DNA of 43,891 nucleotides, taken from assembly GCF_000143415.4 (NCBI RefSeq), contig NW_003314445.1, forward strand, positions 28,866 through 72,756, written 5' to 3'. Both the position numbers and the translations under genes were made by a program. The notes below the pieces were generated by a model, which saw nothing but the letters and a program-made list of their open reading frames with translations, was not told the DNA's origin and made no database searches. This DNA comes from Selaginella moellendorffii (taxonomy: Eukaryota; Streptophyta; Lycopodiopsida; Selaginellales; Selaginellaceae). The first letter of the stretch is position 1. Each line of letters begins with the position of its first letter. Below, one piece after another: positions 21,957-31,204 of the stretch.

Positions 21957-23123
21957 TGTCGCGAATGTGACTTCGGGTATCGAAAGTTACCTGTCAACTA
22001 GTCCTTACGGACACTCTTACCTTATTGCCACGATGGCAGGAGGTCGGTATTGCTGGACTAGTTATCAGTCTCCGCCTAAGCTAGTTGAGAAACTGGTCTT
22101 CGCGTGTGCACTTGACCAGATGAGCATAATGAAGGAATTCCTAAGTGTCTATTTAGTTAAGCATACTTGACCTGGTTAAAGAAACTCATTCGTTGACTTG
22201 CACTTGCTAGTGTTGGGAACCCCGCGATATTGAGCTTGGTCCCTCAATATCGCTAGATGATAGCTTACCGTGTCTGCCAAACACCCTCGTTATCATGCCC
22301 TTTGTGTTAGTCTCATTTCGGTCTCAAATGCTATTTATGGAAAGTGTCTAGATTTGCTCATTTGGCATATCTACGAAATGTAGAGATTGGCCAGAACACA
22401 ATGGTGTTTGTCCCGTGTCCAAATTCGCATTCTAACACCATTCCATATTTAGTAAGTTTCAAGCTTGTCCCAGACACTAACTCCTGATACTAAGGGAGGC
22501 TTGGGGTGAAAGCCCAAAGCGTGTGTTCCTCAAGGGGGGGGGGGGGGGGGGGGGCGCGCTGTGGGGGGTTCCAAATGTATAATAGGGATAATGGGTAGGT
22601 CGGGCATGGCCGACCAACCTGAGGCATAGTCTAGCTCCCGCTTGCGTGCCTATCCTTGTTTTATGTCCAGCTTGGGTCTAAGCCCAAGCTCCACACCATG
22701 CTAACTGGTGGAGTACCCATATCCTCGCGTTAGGCCACCGGTATGCTGAAATAGTGTTAGACTCCGTTTGGCTCCGTTTGGCTCCGTTTTGCGTGCTCAT
22801 CCTAGCATTGGGATGCTCGTTACTCTAGGACTGTTCCAAGTCACTCCGGGCTTCTGTCCCTTCGCTCCTTGGGCTGTATGCTCGGGAGTTGCTCCATGGT
22901 TCGGTTCTGTCACTCCTTGGCTCCATGCTTGGGAGTTTGGCACTGTTCCTTCGTTCAGTGGCCCAAGGCTCTGAACCTTGAGTTCCTCACCACGTTCCTT
23001 TGGACACGTGGTATGTGACACGTGGCATCTATCACATGGCACAAAGAGGGTTTAGGTTCCGCTTCATGGTGTTATCCTATGGTAAATCACCATAGGATAA
23101 AGGGTCAAAACCACGTGTGCTAT
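21957..23123 (+). mobile_element. Insertion in the satellite with LTR-like sequence
   Basis: The satellite stops at about 21,956 and resumes at about 23,124. The part 22,560-23,115 is homologous, in reverse complement, to 33,570-34,160 (shared blocks include GGTTC.AAATGTATA, the GTCTAGCTCC region and AAACCAC.TGT at the end). It begins TGTCGCGAATG, as an LTR might, but I could not prove the borders and found no coding sequence. It contains a run of 21 G (22,534-22,554). Confidence 0.5.
22534..22554. repeat. Homopolymer of 21 G
   Basis: An uninterrupted run of 21 G is followed by CGCGCTGT and then another six G. Its length is probably unreliable in any assembly; it could form a G-quadruplex. 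Confidence 0.9.
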
Positions 23124-23292
23124 AGGGGCTGGCCGGTAAGCTGTCAAACTGGCGCCCGCGCCAAGTGCTCGGGCTGGGCACTTGGCACTGGTCGGCCATA
23201 GCACTTTATCACGGGCCGGTACGTCAGCGAACCGGCACCCGCACCAAGTCCGTGTGCCAAGTGCCTGGGTCAGGCACTTGGCGTGGGCTGGT
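23124..23292. repeat. GC-rich satellite-like repeat, block 2
   Basis: Continuation of the array in block 1 with the same units (CCAAGTGC.CGGGCTGGGCAC, CAGCGAACCGGCACCCGC). It ends at CTGGT, the left flank of the TRIM. Confidence 0.8.
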
Positions 23293-23486
23293 TGTAAGCT
23301 CCTGAATTTGGACTTCCCGGGAGGTCACCCAGCCCAGTACTATTCAAACCCAAGGACGCTTAACCCCAAGTATCCCAAGACCCTTAACCGATTGGAAAAG
23401 GGGGTGCACTCTTATTCATGGGCCCTTTCCCTCTATATTTGAACCCCATGGATCGTTTATCAAGTTGTTCTCTTTGGTTGCTTACA
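23293..23486 (-). repeat. TRIM 3' LTR (short form)
   Basis: This 194-bp LTR starts TGTAAGCAACC and ends GCTTACA on the minus strand. Compared with the 5' LTR it lacks about 700 bp between two TTTGGACTT repeats (23,708-23,716 and 24,418-24,426 in the 5' LTR). Confidence 0.75.
23311..23364 (-). other. 5S rRNA-like sequence in TRIM 3' LTR
   Basis: The minus strand reads GTTAAGCGTCCTTGGG then TAGTACT then GGGTGACCTCCCGGGAAGTC, matching the internal promoter (box A to box C) of plant 5S rRNA with few changes. The 5' part of the 5S gene is not recognisable, so this is not a functional rRNA gene, but Pol III factors might bind. A second copy is at 24,422-24,475. Confidence 0.8.
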
Positions 23487-23678
23487 ATCCACCACGCTTC
23501 CCTGCAAGTTCACGCCCTCGTGAACGAAAGCTGAGAGCCGCAGCTCTCCCGAGAGCCCCGCTCTCTTGACACCCTACCCCTCGAGTCGAGCCCAGCAGGA
23601 GCAAATTGGACCAGCCAGATGTCAATCAACATGTGGTGCGATTCCTTTATCCAACCAACAAAGTCGGACCCAAGACCC

Positions 23679-23690
23679 ACTCCGATACCA
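23679..23690 (-). other. tRNA-Met primer-binding site of the TRIM
   Basis: TGGTATCGGAGT on the minus strand, two bases from the LTR end (TTACA at 23,693). Ten of twelve bases match the usual plant initiator-Met primer-binding site. Confidence 0.78.
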
Positions 23691-23692
23691 AA

Positions 23693-24597
23693 TGTAAACC
23701 TCATAAGTTTGGACTTTATCATCCGACGACCCGTGAGGTCCTACCTTTGAGGTGCTAGCTCACTAGAATACAACTTCTTGTATTCAAGTCCTACTCACAT
23801 GGACCATCTTTGCAAGTGTTACTCCGACACTTGATTTGTTCTCTTGGGGCACCCTTTTGCCCCTTAGGACCACTTGTCCATGTGATGAGAATACCAACTC
23901 ATCCTTTAAGTACACCCCCAACTCCTTGGGTTGTTCCAGCATTTATTAGAGGTAGCCCTGGCTACCATTTCGAGGACTTGTGACTCCTTTATTGTTTTGG
24001 AGTCTGCATCTTTCCTATAATCCCAACTATAGTTGTTTACCACAACTATGTTAGCCCGTTTGCTGCATCAAATGCTCATCTGGATCACATCCTCACTCAA
24101 TGAGGAAAGCCTTACACTATTCCCAAGATCCCAAAGTCGTTCCATTATTGGCCCTTTTCTATCCACCACCTTGCCTACGAGTTCACACGTGAACTGTAGT
24201 GGAGAGCCATGTCTTCCCAACTTGTTACTCCTTGAGGATAGGTCTATATCTAAGTCATGTCTTCCCGACTTACTACTCCTTGAGGATAGGTCCATATCTA
24301 AGACCATATTCCCAAGGTACCACCAATATATCAGCCCGTTACGCTAAGGCCATGCCCCTTTACCTTGGTCACACCGATGGTTTAACACCACCTGCATCAC
24401 AGTCCCATCTCTCAAGGTTTGGACTTCCCGGGAGGTCACCCAACCCAGTATTATTCAAACCCAAGGACACTTAACCCCAAGTATCCCAAGACCCTTAACC
24501 GATTGGAAAAGGAGGTGCACTTTTATTCATAGACCCTTTCCCTCTATATTTGAACCCCATGGATCGTCTATCAAGTCGTTCTCTTTGGTTGCTTACA
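23693..24597 (-). repeat. TRIM 5' LTR (long form)
   Basis: Same ends as the 3' LTR, but with about 700 extra bp. The extra part includes a tandem repeat of about 50 bp built on CTCCTTGAGGATAGGTC.ATATCTAAG (24,205-24,305). A 5S-like block lies at 24,422-24,475. Confidence 0.7.
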
Positions 24598-24602
24598 CTA
24601 GT

Positions 24603-24730
24603 ACATTGGCGAACTGGCACCTGCGTGAAGTCCACGCGCCAAGTGCTTGGGCTGGGCACTCCGCACGGGCTGGCCATGGTGCTTGGGGGCCGGCGAACCG
24701 GTGCCCATGCCAAGTGCTCCGCGCTTCTTA
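24603..24730. repeat. GC-rich satellite-like repeat, block 3
   Basis: Last part of the array, starting ACATTGGCGAACTGGCACC directly after the TRIM, and ending where AT-rich sequence upstream of methyltransferase copy 2 begins. Confidence 0.78.
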
Positions 24731-24909
24731 TGTATTTTTACTTCTTATGCATTTTTATTTTATAATGAGTTTTTTTTTTTCAGAAATAGAAACAACTATA
24801 AAAGGAGAAGGATGTTGGATCAAAGAGAAGACATGAGGAAGATGAGATCCAGATGGACAATCAAGTTGACCTTTAGATAGGGATTTCCATAGCAACAACT
24901 TTACTGTCT

Positions 24910-27900
24910 TTGCAGCTAGATAACTCCAGTCCACATACACCCCCATTTTTGCCACCACCGCCATCAATACCACTACCACCATTACCACTGCCACCACCTT
25001 CACCTCTACCTTCATCACCACCATTACCACCACCGTCATCACCACCATTACCACCACCGCTATCATCACCATTACCACCACCACTGCCACCATCATCACC
25101 ACCAACAGCGTCATTGCAACCATTGTCATCACTACCATTGCTGCCACAACCACAAATGCCACTACTCTTAACATATTCACAAAATATGGCAGAAACTAGC
25201 TACATTATGGAGCAGTGCCCAAGTGCGCTTGACGGGGGTGTTGGGCCCGAGCTGGGTGCTAGATATGATAATGGTGCTACTAGAGGTGTAGCTGAAGCTG
25301 AAAGAGAAGTGGAGCTACCTGAATACATTATAGACAAGCGCTTCCAAGAGACAGTTTTAAGAACCAAAGAGAAAGCCATTCACATGACTCTAGAGTCTCT
25401 CAAGTGGGAAGGCCCGGGAGACATAATCCAAGAAATCCCACTATGTTGATTCACTCAGACAAGCATTATTCGGTCTGTTTCACCTCACTTCGTCAACATG
25501 GACATCTATAGTTTGTACAAATAGAATGGCCTTGGGACAAACATAGGTATGTTCCTTGTTTCAGTTTTCAAGCTAGGAATGATAAATACCCTCTCGGTGT
25601 CATCGGAAATCGAGAGGGTTTGGGATGACATTTGGAAAATGAAGTCCTGCAAATTTGACAACATGCTTATGAGCCATCCTGAGACTCAATAATTTGTGGG
25701 GAAAATGTTCTACATTATTGACGGGAATCATCGCTGGTGTGCATGGATGAAGTGCATCAATGAATGCTTTCGAGATGATCCTGTCAATCACATCAATGTT
25801 CTGGTTGGACATGTACATGCGAGAGGATCTCTAGATGTGGCAAGGCTTGTGATAGCTTGCCACAAAATTAATACGTAAGTACCTCCCCCTCTTCAATCAC
25901 TTTTAACAATTTATATTTTGCAAGCTGGGACACTTTGCAATGTAGAAACAAAGCCTAGTACATGATATCGAGTAGATCCTGTTTCTTGCCAATCTCAACA
26001 AGGATGCAGTCCGCAGCCATTATGGTGATGATTTAGCATCACTTATTTGGCATCAACGAGGTCGTCAAAATGCCAATAGATGGTACAAGAATCCAATGGC
26101 TTTTATGATAGTCGTGTGGAGTAAGGTATGTTCTTCCAAGTATACTTCTTATCATAGAATGTTTGTGTTGTCTTCAGCCATTGGTGAAGGTTAGGCAAGA
26201 TGTATATGCACAGTCGCATCAAGCTAAAAATAATCAAGAACTCTCAAAGTATTTAGCTACAATTGACAAGAAAATTAACATCACAAAGAAGACAAAGGTA
26301 AAGAAATTACTTAGTGTGGCTAACCCTCAACGCTCAAAGCAGTGGTTTAATATCATAACAGAGATTTCTTGTCATGAAAGTACGTATTATTTGCGTTTAC
26401 ATGAAGGTTACTCACAAAAGTTATTTCTTAGTGGGAAAGACTCCAAATGAGATTATTTACAATATCTCAAAGTCAAAGCTTATATATGAGGAATAAATAC
26501 ACATTTTGAACGACCTCAATAGCAGACTCAGAGAAGGAGAAAAAAGGTTTGGACAATATGATGGAGATTGTGATGAGGAGGATCATCTACATTCCACAAA
26601 CTGTATATGAAGGGGAGATGTTTCTAGCGCCTTTCATAGGGGATGATCCTGAGAAACTTCCATTCAAGGATTTCGTCACCACTAAGCTTACAAAACTCGA
26701 AGAGGACTGGCTGCCAAAGAAGGCCACAAGCACGACTCCATTTAATAAACAACTTGGCCAACCTTACTTCATGCGGTGAGTGGCTTTCAGGTAATATATA
26801 ATTTCTCAACTATACTCAATTTGTTTATATTCTATTATAGGTATCTCTAATATAGAGGCATTCCTCTTGAAACACTAGTATGCAAATGACTCCTAAGGCA
26901 TAGTGTGAGAGATGGAGGCATGTACCCGACAACAATGAAGTTTCCAGCAGCAATAAAGCGAACTTGTCCTTAAGAATTGGAGATGTCAGATTATGCACCA
27001 ACCCACCGAGCAGCTGCAAGAGGCAACAATGAAGACATGCCAGATGATGAAAATAATAGCCATGAGAATGTCGACACTGTTGGTGCCAATGGCGAGGAGA
27101 GTGAAGATGGCGGTGAGAACAACTTGCAAGAAATTCCTCGAGACGAAGTCGAGTAAGAGAACCAGAATGTCCAAGAAGTTCTACCTCGACGAAAGCGTGC
27201 AAATTCACATTTGGAGGAATTAGTCAATAGTGATGATAATCATCGAAGACGTCCCCATAACAAAGGAACTTCTTGAGGTATATTTCTTTTAATTCTCTCC
27301 TTTTCTTAGTTCCTCAAAATGGTTGTAGCAAAAATTGTCGGGAGTAACTTCATTCTAGCTCGTCTTGATGCTTGAGAAGAGGACCTAGAGGAACTTACAT
27401 CTACCACACGCCATATGATGGTATGTAAATTTTTCTTAGGTTCACATCTTATCTTTGTCTTCTCCCCTTAGATTTGCCATGTTTCTCCAGTGGCATTCTA
27501 TGGTGAAGTTGGGATCTTTATTGGCTCCTACAATTCATTGATGGCATCTTTTGAGGAGGATGCTAAGAATATGGCTATCCGGCAAAAATGGGAACACTTT
27601 TGTCAGAAGATCCATAAGTGACCGCTCAAGAGCACAAACTTTATGCTCTTTGATATGCCAGCTGGTCTTCTAAATGTTAATAGTGATGTCCCAAGCTGGA
27701 ACAACCTGACTAAAGACCACTTGAAAGATGCATTCCTTTTGGCAGCAATTCTCCTTCACACAACTAATTAAGTTGCCTTCATTCTCCCAAATGACCCCCA
27801 TTGGATGTTTTACCTTATGAGGTATGCAACTCAAGTCAACTTCAAGAGGTTCTCTTCCAGGTGCATCATGGATAGTGTTGGGGTCGAGACCAAAGGCATT

Positions 27901-28333
27901 CTAGGTATGCCAGAAAAGGTAAAAAATCATTTTCTGTTTTGGTTATCTCTAAAGTTTTATTATTCAGGTTATGATGTGGACCTACCATGTGTTCTGCAGA
28001 AGAGAAAATGACGGTTTTCGTGATAGCAAGCGTGCTGCAAGGGTTTTGCCAAAGTATGATAGCTTTACTGACATCATACCAAATCTCATAGATGATGACA
28101 TCCACAACATATTGTCTAGGTATCAATTCCAATCTCCATCAGCGATGCATGTCTTACTTGAGCTTTATTGCCCAACTAAGGGTGTCGTCATCAATTGCAT
28201 AGCAAGTAGTGGTTCGATGGTCGAAGCAGCATGTGACTTTGGTAGATTGGTGTTTGCAATTGAAGAATATGAGTTCTTCAAATGCCATCTTAGAGGTTTT
28301 CATCCTTCTCTATCAGTTGCTTCTAGGAGGTAA
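24910..28333 (+). pseudogene. ParB-like / N4-N6 DNA methyltransferase-like fusion gene, copy 2
   Basis: Same architecture and intron positions as copy 1. The proline-rich N-terminus spans about 24,940-25,170. The frame begins after a TTTGCAG that looks like a splice acceptor; no ATG is evident, so the true start exon may lie upstream. The ParB-like segment (25,696-25,875) has the full signature IIDGNHRWCAW. The methyltransferase-like part (about 27,620-28,332) has motif IV-like LFDMPAG and motif I-like VVINCIASSGSM then VFAIEE. Exon 2 is complete here. In-frame stops occur at 25,447, about 25,522, about 25,690, in exon 2 (about 25,945 and 25,972), in the middle region and at about 27,769; several are Gln codons turned into TAA/TAG. 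It is a pseudogene, but a useful template for the family. Confidence 0.72.
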
Positions 28334-28509
28334 TTTATGATGTTTTAAAAACTTATATATAATATATATTTAGTTTTCTAGAAGTCTTCCTAGGTATTCA
28401 TGGCACATCATATGCAATGTGTAAATTGAGGAGTGGTATGAAAAATCTATTTATTAATGATACATTAAAAGACAATTGAATGCATCCACTTGCAATGAGA
28501 AAAATGTGT

Positions 28510-28640
28510 CATATGTCAATGTGATAATGATTGTGATAGTGACAATGTCAGTGCAGCAGATAGTGATAGTGATAGTGTTAGTAACAGAGAAAGTGTCAAT
28601 GTCAGAGATGACAGAGTTATAGTGTCAGTCTATCAAATTC
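28510..28640. repeat. GTGATA/GTCAGT-rich direct repeats
   Basis: Low-complexity tandem motifs (GATAGTGATAGTGATAGTGT, GTGTCAATGTCAGAGATGAC) lie between convergent genes at the same place as the array at 3,420-3,500 in copy 1. Confidence 0.6.
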
Positions 28641-28752
28641 ATAATTACTAGTATTATGAGTTTATTATCTATAGGTAATACAATTTTGTTAATAAAGAAA
28701 AGGCGAGGGATGGATAATATCATAGTGTAAGAATTATTAGTAGCTAGAATTT

Positions 28753-29276
28753 TCAGTAAGATGGCTTCAAAATACCATATTCAGCACTTATAGATGTAGT
28801 ATTTACTAATGGAATATTGTTCCTCACCATGAAATGATAATGGTTGTGTGTTTTTAACTCTTTTTTAATTTTCTTATACATCCATTTATGCACACCTTCC
28901 ACACCAATTCTTGGGCAGTTGTGATAGTGTTCTAGAAAAGTTTCTAAACCCATACAACCTTTTGTTTTATCTAAATAAAAGTAGCAGATGGGACACTGGA
29001 GAAAATATGTGTTCATTCTTTCAAAAGTTTCAGCCATATCTGGCATCGCTCTTGAAGCATATGAGGCAATCCATCTTTAGTAGTAACATCTAGAACATTA
29101 TCTGGAAAAGGGATCTCTTGTTCAATCACACTTGGGGCTACAAAAGGAAAAGCCTCACAATAATAATTGTGTGGAGGGAAGGGTGGAATGTTGGTAGAAG
29201 TTGGAGACGGAGGTGGAGACTTATATGAAATGTATGGGGGCCAAATGCGAGTAACAATAACATTTTCCCTAGCCAT
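28753..29276 (-). pseudogene. C2HC zinc-finger gene of the cassette, copy 2a (frameshifted)
   Basis: It starts at ATG 29,276 with Met-Ala-Arg and the Pro/Ser-rich N-terminus (SPPPSPTSTNIPPFPPHN). Near 29,040 a deletion relative to copy 1 shifts the frame, so the zinc-finger half (CPICYFYLDKTKGCMGLE ... HYHNC) continues in another frame to the stop at 28,753. The C-x2-C-x18-H-x3-C spacing is kept. It lies convergent to methyltransferase copy 2. Confidence 0.72.
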
Positions 29277-29536
29277 TCCTACACTCTAAACAAACTAAAA
29301 TTTCAATGTTGAGAAAACATCCTTTGTCGATATTTATACTAAGAAAAGATCTAGAGGTTCTTAAAAGTTTAGATTGTCAGTCTCAAAAATGGGACTTCAA
29401 AATTATAACAGTGTCAGAACCACTTGTATATATAATAATATCTTTATACATGCTAGAATACTATCATTCTCAAAAATATAAGATTCTCCACTTTACTCAT
29501 AAAGAATTAAAATTTTGAAAAAACTATGTATGACTT

Positions 29537-30092
29537 TCATATTACATTAAAAGGTGGCCCAAATATCCCATATTCAGCATTTATTGATGTAGTGTTTACT
29601 AATGGAATATTGTTCTCCACCATGAAATTATAATAGTTGTATGTTTTTAATTCTTTCTTGATTTTTTTATATATCCACGCATGCACACCTTCCAAGCCCG
29701 CTCTTGGGCATTTGCAACAATGCTTAATAAAATTTACTAAACCCATGCAACCATCTGTCTTGTTTAAATAAAAGTTGCATATAGAACACTGAAAATAATA
29801 TGTATTTACATTAAGCTCTCTTGCCATATCTGGAGCAAGATCTTGAAGAAACTATTGACGTCACTCTTGGAGCATTAGAGGCAATCCAACTCTTTTAACA
29901 ATATCATAAAGAAGGAATTTTTGTTAAGTTGCACTCAAGATCGCAAATGGAAAAAACCTCATAATAACCCTCAAAATGAAAAGGAGGATTGTTGCGTAGA
30001 GGTGAAGATGGATTATTGGTTGAGAGTGGAGATGGAGGTAGAGACTCATATAAAAAGCCTTCGGGACCAAAAGTAAACTTTTTCCTAACCAT
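29537..30092 (-). pseudogene. C2HC zinc-finger gene of the cassette, copy 2b (tandem duplicate, broken)
   Basis: A second, more diverged zinc-finger gene stands directly upstream of copy 2a. It starts at ATG 30,092 (MVRKKFTFGPEGFLYE) and keeps the Pro/Ser-rich block, then loses frame around 29,905-29,830. The zinc-finger half (CSICNFYLNKTDGCMG ... HCCKC) and the conserved end (NNIPLVNTTS) remain readable to 29,537. Confidence 0.7.
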
Positions 30093-30543
30093 TGCAACAC
30101 ACAAGAAAAATTAAACTTCCCAACAATAAGAATTCTCTAATTAATATATTATATTTCAATCTCAAGAATGATGTTTTATTATGACATGACAATATATTGA
30201 ATCATAATTGTCAATCTCAGTAATTACAACCTACTATGAGAGACAAGTGGTTATAGGGTTTTATAAGCTAAAAACTAGCACATAATTAATATGTAACCTT
30301 ATTTTATATAGCTGGCTTGCCATATATAATAATGGCGAATGCACACAGGCACGTGAGTATACCTTTTTGCAAGATTACCTTTCAATCCCAAAATCATATA
30401 TAGATTTACCTCTTTGATTTGTCCACATCATATATACTTATACTCTTTGCAAAGACAAAACATATCAAAAAGAATAAGATATATAAAAAAAACTTACCTT
30501 TTTTTAATAATATTTTAGTGGATTACAAAAGTCATTGAAAGGT

Positions 30544-30789
30544 TTATAGAGTGGATTTATTAGTGTTTTTTGTTGTGCTGTCCATTTCTTCTTTTCTCTT
30601 GTTCTGGATTGTTGTTTCGGAAGTAACAAGAGCATTTTTATTAATAGTGACAGTGGTCTCTACATTCCTAGATGAGTAAAAAGGACCAAGCATGTAATAT
30701 GGAAATTGTGGTAGTGAAACAAAATTAACATTCTTACATTTCTGTATGCTAGAACTACTTACAAGTTTTTTGTCTTCCTTGCTTCCCAT
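30544..30789 (-). CDS. ORF3, small orphan protein of the cassette, copy 2
   Basis: An open frame of 81 codons runs from ATG 30,789 to the stop at 30,544. It is rich in Ser, Thr, Asn and Lys, with a conserved KCKNVN near residue 18 and a GNVETT/RNVETT segment in the middle. No membrane segment, signal peptide or known domain is visible. The split copy 1 conserves both halves in frame (MGSKE start; PYY..G..Y.S.NVET.. core), supporting a protein-coding origin. It is the last gene before the right terminal repeat. It may be one exon of a larger gene. Confidence 0.5.
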   Translation of the reverse strand: MGSKEDKKLVSSSSIQKCKNVNFVSLPQFPYYMLGPFYSSRNVETTVTINKNALVTSETTIQNKRKEEMDSTTKNTNKSTL

Positions 30790-31129
30790 CTCTGTAAACC
30801 CTAAAGAATGAACGAGTGAATCAGTGTTTTGAATTATTTATATATTTCTGGTCAATTGTTGAAATGTTGAAATGTACAATAGAAATTTTAGGTTCATTCG
30901 AACTTCAATATTCCCATTTTATTTGGGACCAATAAAGCCTAAAAATTTCAATGGGTTCAGAAAAACTTTTAATTCTAGAAACAATATTTTATTGTGTAAA
31001 TTGCATTAGAAAGATTCAAAAAATAGAAATTTCTCTGAACCATTGATACTTAAATTCATAAATTTCAAGTTCACCTAAAAATAACATTTTTCTGACTTAA
31101 TATTTCCTTATAAGACTTATGGTTGACAA
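30790..31129. other. AT-rich upstream region of ORF3
   Basis: Non-coding. Its first 60 bp match the inverted segment upstream of ATG 5,369 in copy 1 (shared TTTAGGGTT just before the gene). Confidence 0.5.
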
Positions 31130-31186
31130 TGTTAACTAGCATTGACTTGAGCTGAATTGAGCTCAACTCAACTTTGGACCATCCCC
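31130..31186 (-). repeat. Right terminal repeat of the candidate transposon
   Basis: ATTGACTTGAGCTGAATTGA and GCTCAACTCAAC, then TTTGGACCATCCCC. On the minus strand it reads like the block at 5,024-5,090 and, less closely, like 16,722-16,775. Confidence 0.6.
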
Positions 31187-31204
31187 TAGATAACTTATTC
31201 ATCT

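Larger units (their letters stand above)
23293..24597 (-). mobile_element. Cassandra-like TRIM retrotransposon with 5S rRNA-like LTRs
   Basis: The element is 1,305 bp, reads on the minus strand, and both outer ends are TGTAAGC..GCTTACA. Flanks are CTGGT (23,288-23,292) and CTAGT (24,598-24,602), a 5-bp target duplication with one difference; removing the element rejoins a normal satellite unit. The 5' LTR is 23,693-24,597. Two bases inside it stands TGGTATCGGAGT (23,690 down to 23,679), a primer-binding site complementary to initiator tRNA-Met with two differences. The internal part is only about 206 bp and non-coding. The 3' LTR (23,293-23,486) is short. Both LTRs contain sequence like the 3' part of 5S rRNA. 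A non-coding miniature LTR element with 5S promoter sequence is the definition of Cassandra TRIMs. Confidence 0.8.
16712..31186. mobile_element. Candidate 14.5-kb DNA transposon with transposase relic and ParB-methyltransferase cassette
   Basis: Inverted copies of a GAGTTGAGCTCAT.AGTTGA-type sequence lie at 16,722-16,775 and 31,130-31,172, facing inward. The string TTTGGACCAT stands just outside both (16,712-16,721 and 31,173-31,182) in the same orientation, as a 10-bp target duplication would. Because TGGACCA is nearly its own reverse complement, it could instead be part of the terminal repeat; cassette copy 1 also has TTGGACCATCCCC at that place, which favours the second reading. Between the ends lie a SWIM-domain transposase relic, nested satellite and TRIM DNA, the methyltransferase-like gene, two zinc-finger genes and ORF3. 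Mutator-like elements fit the SWIM domain and a 9-11-bp duplication. The boundary and the unity of the element are inferences. Confidence 0.5.

Noticed and set aside
21564-22170. Overlapping long frames on both strands
   Set aside because: They are products of the GC-rich satellite, which has few stop codons; no domain or codon signal is seen.
23311-23364. A functional 5S rRNA gene
   Set aside because: Only the box A to box C part is similar, the 5' third is missing, and it lies within a retroelement LTR; the second copy sits in the other LTR.
24910-25449. A simple proline-rich extensin-like gene
   Set aside because: The proline repeat is only the N-terminal part of the ParB-methyltransferase-like gene: the frame continues into sequence conserved with copy 1 (KRFQETV...SLKW).
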